Of a stretch of DNA of 64,000 nucleotides, positions 41,001 to 53,000 are shown one piece after another (the first letter of the stretch is position 1; each line of letters begins with the position of its first letter). The notes below the pieces were generated by a model. It saw only the letters and a list, made by a program, of their open reading frames with translations, ran no database searches and was not told where the DNA came from. The position numbers and the translations under genes were made by a program. The DNA is taken from assembly GCA_033032175.1 (NCBI GenBank), contig CM065313.1, forward strand, positions 18,205,327-18,269,326, written 5' to 3'. This DNA is from Saturnia japonica (lineage: Eukaryota; Arthropoda; Insecta; Lepidoptera; Saturniidae).

Positions 41001-44000
41001 TTTCGGATGGATAAAGACGGATTTTGACGAACCGACGCCTCAACTTCTTCAATTGTTTCTTCATCGCGAACTGAACGAGGACAACCAAAGTTTTGAATTT
41101 TAACTGTCGCACCTGTATTATCGAACATTCTGATCCATTTCCTAATGCTATCGTCACTTGGCGCGTGGCGTGTACGATATTCCGCACGATAGAGACGTTG
41201 AGCAGTCACTATTGAATCACCATTACGATAATACGCTCGTACGCAAAATGCGCGATGCGTCCCCGAGTACTGTTCCATCGTGACTAAAACTCCACAAAAT
41301 GGCGGACGCCACGAACCCCTCCCCGCACCTTTTAGGCGCCCCGTTTCGAATATGGCGCGAAAACAAATACCCGATACCCTTTCTGGACAACTTGTATTTA
41401 CGACTATTTCGATAAATACTAATTTCTGATTTATGTCCCTAGCCGTATGCGGAGGAGATATTGAAGTGGATAGCAGTGGTCATTTGGAATCACCTAACTA
41501 TCCTGATGATTATCAACCTAATAAACTTTGCATATGGAAGCTTTCCGTGCCACCGGTAAGATTAACAGGTGTTTTTCTGAGTATAGTTTTAAGCCTTGTT
41601 GCCTTCTGCCTTCAGTTTTCTTCTAAGTCTTCCTAGTTACTGCCAGGTTTACTCATCTTCTTACGCTATACATTAATAGCAGGTTTTAGGTAAGCATTTA
41701 GCTTACATATTTTTTATGGTCATTATTAAACAGTAGTTTAGATAGACTAAAGGAATTAAAAATTTACTAGATCCTAACGAGAACGAAACCCAGATTCTCC
41801 GTGGTTTCCATCAGAAATAACCATCATAGACTAATAATTGGTTAGCAATAGATCTACCGTTTTAATTCGTGATAGAAACTCATTACAGTCAATGGAACAA
41901 CTAACAACGTCATATTTAAAATTATATGCTGTGAATTTATACAATACACAAAGAATTTGAATTCATTCATTTTTGTAATAACTAACGAGCTTATTAATCA
42001 GAATGAATACAAAATATATTTCGACAATGTGCACAAATAGAGTACCTATAGTGACAAAATACGGAATATAATATGAGCATTATCTGCAAATGCATATTCC
42101 TGACAAAAAATAGGTTGTAAGTGGTAACACGACGAGTAATTGATAGTGACATCACATTTAACGAGAGTTATTTCAGATTATTTAATTAAGGATATGACTA
42201 AATCAGTCTTTGATTTATGCTTTGCTTATCTTGGCTCATGGTGAAGACGGGTTTATAAGACGTTAAATTTATTTTTTAAATAATTTACTCAAGTAACATT
42301 GTCTATATCGCTTATAATAAAATTCCAGAATTACCAAGTAGCGCTTAGATTTCATTCATTTGAAGTGGAAAACCACGATACATGCTCCTATGATAAAGTA
42401 AAGGTCAGAGACGGTGATTCTATGGACAGTGTACTCATTGGCATGTTTTGTGGTCACAAAATACCACCGGATATTAGGTAAGTGCATTTAGACGCTTTAG
42501 ACAAAAAAAAGTAACAGAACATGGATAAAGTCAAAGCGGCTAGGAAGTTTACTCGGAAGCCGTGTCGATCGGCGTGGGCTCGAATTCTACAATTAGCCCA
42601 AACTTTCGGTGAAAAGAATGTGACAGCAGTAAACAAGAGAGCATTATTTAGTACTCTTTTTGGTAGATATTACTCTCGAAATTCTATCGGTGTGTTCCGG
42701 CAGTTGCTTTTGAAAGCATACTCTAAGGTGAAGGAAAAAGGACGGTCTATTACAGGAATAACGTTTACATCTGCAGCCGTATCATCAGTTCAAATGTTAG
42801 TTTATGCGAAGTACCTTCCTAGGTGTAAAATTTGCGCACACTTGATTAGTAAAAGTATTTTAAAATATCAGTAAAATCTAGAACTGATATGTAAATACTA
42901 TATATAATTCTGATATTATTTTAAAAGATTAGACAGACTATCCGCACTGCTCGTAACAGAGAGTTCACTATACGCCACTACAAATTTATTCTTAGTTATT
43001 ATAAAAATATTTCCTAAGCGTTCTGGTTTCTTCAGAATGTTTTAGGTACCTTAACCTTAAACGTTAACTTTAACTTGCAACACGACATATTTTTCACCAG
43101 TCTTCTTAAATTTAAAAACTCACTCACTTATTATATTTGTTTCTGTTTAATTGTATGATTTTCATCGTCCATTTACTATTAAACAGTACTTGTTAACAAT
43201 GAAAGCTGTGCGCGTATGTCATAGGGTATTATTACATTTTAAAAGTTATTTAGAGTTAAATTATTATTATTATTTTTTGACCTCTTACCTATATTTGTGC
43301 TTTACGAAATAAAATAAAAATACACTTCATGTAAGTATATTCTGAAAACATGTTTGGTATATGGCAAGGCTCTAACCTATTTGCATCTACATGTGCATGA
43401 TTCTGACATTCTTTCGCTTTAATTTTTCATCTCGAATCATCCAAGGTTCTATATTAAGAACATTAATACAGTAATAGGAGATGTTGATTTTAAAATTGCC
43501 ATTTTTCCCCGAACAATCACGTGATTATTTCATTCATCATAATGTTTGTTGGCTGCATGACTCAATAGTGAATTAGCGGTCAGATTATTATAAAAGTTCG
43601 GACATATAGTTTTTACTTAATTATCGCAATTTCTTGTATTATCTATATTTAAAGAAGTTTGCCGTTGTGCATGCATCACGCAAAAACAACCTGATAGAAT
43701 TTGAATACTTTTTAGATACTTAGTGTTATTAAAAAAAAAATTACACGTTATCTTCATGCAATAAAAATATAATACAGTTTTAAAAAATTACGATTTTTTT
43801 AAGCACTAGGCGTTCGTCGATGTGTTTTTTGCCGTGGTGTTAATATAATAAACACCGACGATGTCGCAGGTATAAGCTAGTTATCAATATAATTAAGAAC
43901 CGTATTATGTAGCACCATATTTTGATATACAATTCTTAAAGCTTTTTATGTTTCTTATACTCTAAATATGATTTTTTGTGCTAATGGGCGGGAGGATTAC

Positions 44001-47000
44001 ATAGCTGATTTTTACACCCCAGGGTAGAATATGCTTCAAATGCCTTTGCCTAATTCATATTTTATTTTATTTTAAAATCACTAAGATAGGTAAGAAATTA
44101 CTAAAATCTAATTATTATAGATATCTTTTTAAATCTAATAGGTACCCTATTACATAAAATTTAACCACATTTTACTTTCCCTACATCGATAGAATTTCGA
44201 TTTTAGAATTATCTCTAATATCCTGAGTTGAATGCTTAAAAAATATCCTAAATCTTACAATTAATCTAATTGAAGTATCTGTTTGTAATGTTAAAATAAC
44301 AGCTTTTCACTAAATACATATGAAAGTATATACGATATGTTTAAAAAAGCAAATTTTAATAAAAAAATTCTGTCTTTCTGTTTGTTCCGGGTAACCTCCA
44401 CAACGGTTGGACCGATTTTGACGGCAGGCGGATAGCTCATGTTATAAGGAGTTACTTAGGCTACTTTTATTTTAGGAAAAAATATTACGGTTCTGCGCAA
44501 ATAAAAATCACTTCGGAAAAATGACGATTTTAGGGCGCTTAAATGGCTTACGCTGAGATCCATTAAAAAGTCAGCGAGAGCATATCTTTATCTTCTAAGG
44601 ATCACTCACAATTAGCATTTTTATCTTTAAAATAAACGGGAGCCGGGGTAGCACGATTCGCGCGTCTACCCGATCGACGACGTTCTGTAGTCCACGCGAG
44701 CGCAGCCGCGGGCACAGCTAGCTTGGAATATAATTTCAAAGTATTTTCTAAACAAACGGCTAACATTTATTAGTGTTTTATAGGTACTTAAAGTTATTTT
44801 TCAAAGTAATAGGGATTAGTTTAATTAATAATAATTCGTTTAATGACGAATGATTTGACGACTAATTCACTAGCTCCAGTAATTTTTGCAATATGTAAAT
44901 ACACTAGGTACTTTTAAAGATTATCTCCAACGAATGTCTAAATAATCGACACAACCTACTTCTTTATTTTAATTTTTTATCGTTATAGGTTTGGCGTTGT
45001 GGCCATAATCTGACCTGATTTTAATTGACGATGTGGTCCAAGATGGTGGCATGCTAAGTCTAGTGGAAGACTGGCTCTCAAATGCAGTTGCCGGAACACA
45101 CCTATTGGTGCTTGGTAACAGATTTTCAACTTGAGGGTGGTAGCTTGCTAGGCGGACATCCTTCAGCGAAAGCTCAGGCTTATTGCAGGGATTCGAACTC
45201 ACGTATATCGACACGGAGTCCGTACACGCTGCCAACTAAGTCCATCGTTGCTTCAACCAGTTTTGTTATTCAAAAACTTTCGTTTTATTTTTTTTACCAG
45301 ATCTACTTCAAACAAGCTCCTCGTGATATTCGAATCGGATAGTACAGTCCAGAAGGCAGGTTTCTCAGCGACGTTTATGAAGGAATCTGACGAATGTGCC
45401 TCCTCTATTGAACATGGATGCAGCCACTCCTGCGTCAACACACTTGGAGGCTACGAGTGTGCGTGCGATATTGGATATGAGTTACATTCTGACGGAAAGA
45501 AATGTGAAAGTACGTTGGGTGAAATCGTTTTTTTTATCTTCGATGTTTCTTTAAATTTCTGACCATACAAAAGAATACGGTAATAAGGGATGACCTAAAA
45601 ACTCAAATAAAAAAAAAAAAAAAAACAATGTTTATAGAGGAGTTTTAAATCCGGTCACTGATTGGACTTGACTTAGGATCACTTACAAAAGATATAGAAA
45701 TATTGTACATAGAGAAAATACGGTATATTATTTCAGATTAGTAAGTAGTATATGTTCGAAAAACTTATAACTGCAGGCACCAGAAATAAATATGAAATAG
45801 TAATTTCACCTTTTATACTAAAGAAGTTATATAAGTTTTTTAGATAATCATTTTATATAGGCTCTCCATTAAACTTTCTAAACATATTACCGAATTGACG
45901 ATCGCGATATCTAGAAGTGACTCTCTCTCTCATCTCAATACTTCGATAAAAATATATAATAACGATAAAAAACCTTAAGCAGTTAAAAAAATTATTATTA
46001 ACCCGATCGAGTTTCTTGGCGGTTTTTCTCGATGATTAGGATTCCGAACGCGGAGTAGTGTTTTGACATTCATAATTAGTGCTTTCTTAAGGTCTAAATA
46101 GATATTTTTTGCACAATTTCACACACGGTCATTTAATTCCAAACTAAGCAAAGCTTGTAATATGATAACTAAACAGCTGATATACATACATATATAGATA
46201 TTTAACACCCAGACACACATAACTGACATTTATGCTCATCACACAAAGTCAGTCATGGGCGGGGATCGAACCCGTGACCTCTCGGCTCAATAGTAGCGTT
46301 TAATATCACTGCGCTACGAGGCCTGTCACTGCCACTGATTATTTTATTTTATTTTAAGCGATACATACCTGCTATTTATTTATTGTCACATAAACGACAC
46401 ATTCACAGAATATTACAATAACAAATACATCACAAGTTAAGGACTGTGTGAAGTATCTTTACAGATATTGCACATCTTGTTACACTATGCCGCAGCACAA
46501 CCCCAACAGAAACAAAAACAAATATGAAGATCGCTACAAATTAAATGAAATACGAATGATTCATATAATTTTGACCGAAAATTCTAGAAAGACCAATTGA
46601 AGACGTCAACATGAACATTATTTTTATTAACATTGCTTTACAATTCCATATGGCGATTCAAAGGTGAACAGACATTCGTTCTGAAATGTGTTTTAGAAAA
46701 GGTTCTTTGAATAGGAAATCTTGGTATCTTTTTAGGAACATTTAGATTTAATTCTTGTACATCAGGGGCTATAAAATTGTATTTGAAATAATTACTTTAA
46801 TAACTATTCCAGAGGCTTGCGGAGGTGCCCTTTATAGTTCAAACGGTACGATAACTTCACCGTCATTCCCGGATCTGTATCCACCTTCGAAAAACTGTTT
46901 GTGGGAAATAGTAGCACCTCCGCAGCATCGCATCACGCTTAACTTCACGCATTTCGACTTGGAAGGCAATAATATGTATCGGCAGGTGAGATTTAACATT

Positions 47001-50000
47001 ATTATAGACCTTTTTATATAAAATGTCCACATATGAGGCAGTCTACATGATAAGACGGTCTGATCGATAATTTGGAAATTCAAAAAACTAATGAATTTTA
47101 ATTGTATAATATCCATAGAAATTTATAACGAAAAGTAGATTATTGAAAAATAAAATATTCACCATGGATACAAGTGAAATTTATAAGGTTTTTTTTTTAA
47201 ATATTTCGAAATTATAATTCAGATCTACTTTGCCGCTTTTGATTTTACACTACTCAAAATATATGGTAGGTAACTACTTGAAATACGTGGGTCAGCCCAA
47301 TTGGTGTTAATACACCTCTGCCCTACAAAAAATCGCAGCCAAATAACCTTGTTTTGCACTGCACGGACCAGTCAGTAGACGTAATTGTAACTCTCTTGTG
47401 AGTTACGGGGAACCCGGGTCTCATAGCAGACTATTGTTGTGTGATATCCTAGGAGTCGCAGACTCCAAATAAAGTGTGGGTCGTATCATAAGAGATGATG
47501 ACGACACAGATGACAATGGTAAAGCAACAAAACTGAAATTTGAAGAGAGAAAAAACAAGATTTGAAAAAAGTCTTGGCAGTACCTGTTAGAAGCGCCCAT
47601 ATGCCATAACCACTTACCATCAGGCAGGCACTTATTTGACACTAGTTGTATTAAGAAAAATTGGCAACGTAACTTTGTTTCAAGTCTCTTAGATCAATGT
47701 TGGCTTATATATTGATTTTGCAATTTGTCTTTCATTAATATTTTTTCCCAGGAATGTGAGTACGACAGCGTCACAGTACATTCAAAACTCGGCGCTGATG
47801 TCCTGAGACGTCACGGAGCTTTCTGCGGTACAGCGTTACCACCGCCTGTTACTTCAGACGGATCAGTTCTAAGAGTTCAGGTACCTAAAAATAACTTTAA
47901 ATATTTAAATTTTTCATTAAGACTCGCACTGTCAAAACGTACACAATGATAGTTGTGCACACTGTTTAAAAACTTTTAAATTTTATATTACTAAACACGC
48001 ATAAAGTGGATGCAATCAAGACAAAAAATGGTTCAAAAATACATCAACTTTGTTGGCGCAAATTGTTGGCGTGGTTTGAATATTTACTATTGACCTACTG
48101 TTCGTACTATTGACCTGCATATTAGCTGGTTGCAATAGCAACAGTTGTGCTCTATGACCGAACAGGAAGGAGCAGTCTTGCTTGACATATCAGATCATTT
48201 AATAGCATTAAACATAGCTTAATCACTGATTCGTAGTCTGTTATTAAAGGACAGTTATTTCAGTTCCAGAACAGTATTCTTCTAACATTAAATTACTCTT
48301 AAATATTAAATTAAACTGTTCTCTATTGGAGCCCCCCACAACGCGAGCTTCACGTTTCCTTAGACATCCCCCGTACCCTTTGTCTCATTTTGTCACAGTA
48401 AGCGATACCCTCTCCTCCCATAACTGCATAATATCTTCAAATTAAAAAGGCAGCATTATTTGTTCTTCTAAATGATTCCAGTTCACTTCGGATGGTTCTG
48501 TCCATCGGTCAGGCTTCGCAGCGGTCTACTACATAGACGTCGACGAATGCGCAGAGAATAACGGCGGCTGTCAACATGAGTGTCACAATACTCTCGGAGG
48601 GTACGAATGCGCCTGCCACAGTGGATTCACTTTGCATCCGAATAAACGCGACTGCAAAGAAGGAGGGTGCAAGCATGACGTCACCCTTCCACACGGGACT
48701 ATTTTCAGGTGAAGTCTATGAATACAATCAATATTTTTTAAATATTCATAAAGGGATTTAACCTTAAAAAAACTTATACAAAAAAAAAACAGTGATTTCC
48801 CGTGGTCTCGCATGCAATAATTATTATTATCATCTCGTTATTTTATTTTATTTGTTATTACTGACAATTTTTATTGTATTCAGGGATGATATATCTTCCC
48901 ATTTCCCGATTTCTAAGTCTTACTGACGAATCTTATAACCCGTTAGTTATGGAATTACATATATTTTTCGTGTACAAGATTTAATCGCAATCGGTCGAGC
49001 CGTTTTTGAGTTCAATCCAAACATACCTACGAAAAGACTAACGGACTATTTTTTTTTAACGGATATTTTTGATCAGTTTCCTTTATAACAGATGTCCATC
49101 AGGTTTCGACAAAAATTACATGTATCTACATACAGATTTATTAATTTAAACGATTATTTTCTTGATTGTTCATTTCGATTACGGACATATTTTATGTAGT
49201 TATATACCTGGTATTGTATGTGTTTAGTGATAATAAATACCCGAATTACTTAATACTTTATGATGGCACTTATGGTGGTTAAAATACTACTACCGGTTCA
49301 GAAAACATCTCATTCCTCGAGAAGAGCCGGTAAAATACTCGAAAGGGTTTATCGTTTTTTTTTTAATCTCTACATATAATCATATCAATTAATGAAATGG
49401 TTGCACAGAGAAAAGAGTATATTCCAGACATCACTATTATTCACTTAATGATACACCTTATATCAAACAAGCTAACTCATTGAATAAGAAACAAAAATCC
49501 GACTGCAACAAAAATATTTGACTAAAAAATTTTATATTTTTACTTTTTCGCAGTTGGGTTAATAGTCTTTCGACATCATTAGTAGATAGGTTCTAAATTT
49601 AATTTTGAATTCATCTGACGCTTACGTTATTAGAATTCCTATCGGGCACATGGCTCTATAATTTTAATGAATTTTGAATATATTTATATTTTTTATTATT
49701 ACAATTATTTATTATGTTCACAGTCCCAATTACCCGTCCGCTTATCCAGCTCGAAAAGATTGTGTTTGGTTATTTTCCACGACTCCCGGTCACCGGATAA
49801 AGCTGATATTCAATGTGTTTGAATTGGAGCCGCATCAGGTAATACAATATTTTAGTGTTCCCACAAATATGTTCTTCTTACATTACCTACATAATATGTC
49901 GAATTACCAGTTAATATAATTAATTGAATGATGGGCGTTACTTTATACATATTTTCACGGAAAAGGTAACACCTAAATATTGGATCTTAAGAGGTTATTA

Positions 50001-53000
50001 TTGTTTTTACTTGTCCAGCTATGTGAATTGCTAACAATTGGTCGTCTGCTACTAACGGCGATAAAGAAATCCTATGTATTATTCTCCGAAATAAACAAAA
50101 TAACTTTATGAAAGATTTCATTAGATTCTATTCAGGTGTTTAAACATTGTTTCATGGGCAAACAAAAAAAAAAAAAAAGATAGCAAAAATGTAATACATA
50201 GGTAATTGTCTCTTTTTATGATTTGTTCAGGAATGTGCCTACGATCATGTCACGATCTACGACGGTGCCTCAGCTGATGAAAAGACCTTAGGCATGTTTT
50301 GCGGAAGTAAGCTACCGCATCCCGTGGTAGCCTCACAGAATCAAATGTATGTGGTTTTCAAGTCAGATGGATCGGTTCAGAGGAAGGGTTTTCTTGCCAC
50401 GCATTCTACTGGTAAGAGGTTTATCAATAAATTAGCTGTGCCCGTGGCTTCGCTCACGAGGACTACAGAATGCCCGCGCGAATTTTGCTCCCCCGCTCCC
50501 GGCTATTTTAAAGACAAAAATGCTTATTCTGGGTGTGCCTTAGAAGATAGATTTATACTCTGCGAGACTTTTTTGTAGGTCTTTTTAATGCCTATGATTA
50601 CGTAGTACAATAATTTGCTATATCTCTTATGGTTTACTCAGCATAAGCCATTTAAGCGCCCGAATTGATTCACCATGACCAGTTTTATTTTATTTGCGCG
50701 GAACCCTAATTCTTTTTCTAAAATAAAAGTAGCCTAAGTTACTTCCTATTTCATCAGCTATCTATTAGTGAAAGTCCTATCAAAATCGGTCCAACCGTTT
50801 CGGAGATTACCCGGAACAAACAGCCAGACAGACAGATAAAAAAAAGGGATTTTTGTTAATGGTATCGTATATACTTTCATATGCATTTAGTAAAAAACAG
50901 AAACTTCAATTTTATTAATTGTATACATATATGACTCTTAAAGTATTTAAGTTTTTTTCATGCAGTATCAGCTAAGTTAAGTAGATATTTGATTAAAAAG
51001 CCGTAAAGAACATTCCAGTAATTACTGCAGGACTTAATTAAGCCTTAATTTTAGTAATATTTTATCAAGGTTTTGTAGTACTCGTGGCTATTCATTGATA
51101 AACTATGGGTGCTAACTAATTACTTTGGCTTTGTGATCCAAAAAGGGTCTTTGCACGCCACTTGTCCCCATCCTGCGCAGTTTTTTGCTAAATGTCGGCT
51201 TGAAGCCGAAATAATTCCACCTCTACAGTATTATGCAAGTAATACCTGGATCGACCAACTGAAACTCGACCAGTTAAACGTCCCAAGTATGCTCTTTTGA
51301 CTGCTCAATCCTCTCCCATTCTCTGTAGGTGGCCGAGCCAGCGAAGTCTATGAGATTCTGTTTCACCGATGATCTTGTGCTGGGCCACCAACTTCTTAAT
51401 CTCGGCATTCTTTCGGATCCTCATAGTGCCATCCTTCCTCTTCATAGTTTCCAGGATTTTTCAGAGCACATGCCGACACCAGATGTTGACTTTCGTCCTT
51501 TTTTGTCAGTGTCCATGCCTCCTCATAAGGGCGGGTCTTATTATAACTTTATATATCAATAATTTCGTTCATGGTTAATTAGTTTAATGAATATAGTACA
51601 ATTTTTAATACAAAAGAAAACCAACTTAAATGATTTTGAGGAGTTCCCTGGTGTATCTCCGAAATCGAAGGTCCAATGACAATGAAATTAAAATGGGACC
51701 ACTTTTGAGGTATCCCCTTTCCAACGAAAAAAAATTCATCAAAGAAGTAAAAAAATATATAATATACAATTGAATTGGGCACCTCCTCCTTTTTTTGAAA
51801 TCAGCTAAAAACAGAATGATGGAGCTTCTCTAAATACATGATTTCATATAAGATAAGAACTAATGCCTCCTGCCCAATTATTTCATACAATATTTCTAAG
51901 CTTAGCACTAGGCACACTTTGGAGAGATAGGGCACAGAGAAACCCCTTTAGAAATTTATCTTTACTTAGGGTAGCCCTACTGGTGACCAGACTTACCTCC
52001 ACCTTATAGAAGATCGCAGCCAAATAATCTTGTGCTGTGTTTCTGCGGTGAGTAGAGTTTCTAAAGATTTTTGGGATAAAGGGGTGTAAGGTCGGCATTT
52101 TACTACTGATACCTCTGGTTTTACAAGCGTATACATTGATTAAAGGCTACGGTAACAGAACCTACGCTGGTTAACCACCTTAGTTGTATAAAAAACTGCA
52201 TCAGTTGTGATTATTGACTGATTTAAGCCAGCATGTATTATTTACAGCATGCGGTGGTTATCTTGCTGCAACAGAATCAGTTCAACACTTATACTCCCAT
52301 GCCCGATATGGTGACAACTCGTACGAGTCTCGAGCTGATTGCGATTGGAATATTGAGGCACCGCCGAACCATTTCGTGAGGCTCACCTTCCTCACCTTCG
52401 AACTGGAGAGAGAAGTGAACTGTCACTACGATTATGTGCAAGTTTTCGGCGGTTTGGATGGCAGCGGTGGAAACTATGGGACTTTCTGTGGTACTAAGGT
52501 TAGTTTATGTTATTATGTTTTCATGATTTGTCTTACCTATATTTCACCTATCTATGGTCTTTCGTTTCGTTTACTGTTGGTAATATGTATTTTTTTAAAG
52601 GTAGCTAATGTTAAGTGACGACGTGGTCCAAAGTGGTAACACTTTAGATTTGGTGAGGGACTGGCTGGCATCTGTATAAGTCTTGGCTGCAGAAGTTGAG
52701 GGTTGTCGGCAGGTGGGCATTAGATAATGCCCTACCACCATGGAATGGTTTCATTGCATCACCGAAAGCTCAGGCTCATTGCAGGGATTCGAACTCACGT
52801 CGATCGACGCAGTGTCTTTATCTTTACACGCTTACACTTCACGCTTTACACCATCATAATTTACCTAAACTTGAATGCAGACAGCGCCCGTTAACTTCGT
52901 TAAATTTATTTAATATAAAATATATGTACCTACGTACATGTAGGTAACGTATAACATGTAAGTAACATAAACGCTGTTCACACCGCCTTTATTAAATAAA

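Larger units (their letters stand above)
39406..41442 (+). other. Intron h-i (2.0 kb), mostly mariner
   Basis: Phase-1 intron between CUB1 and CUB2. A 1.3-kb mariner occupies almost two thirds of it, leaving about 685 bp of intron sequence before the element and 48 bp after it. The remaining 39406-40088 shows no recognised feature. Confidence 0.85.
42478..45300 (+). other. Intron j-k (2.8 kb)
   Basis: Phase-2 intron. Holds an orphan 117-aa ORF (42521-42874), a - strand LINE-type repeat (44345-44725) and a - strand tRNA-derived SINE (44985-45245) that ends only about 55 bp before the next exon. Confidence 0.8.
50412..52247 (+). other. Intron p-q (1.8 kb), repeat-rich
   Basis: Phase-1 intron made largely of repeats: LINE-type tail (50433-50895), RTE reverse-transcriptase remnant on - (51236-51556), a widely dispersed repeat (51608-51810) and a - copy of the 17.3-kb repeat (51915-52100). 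Confidence 0.8.

Noticed and set aside
51109..51578. Three + strand ORFs of 63-77 aa
   Set aside because: They are antisense shadows of the RTE reverse transcriptase remnant on the - strand.
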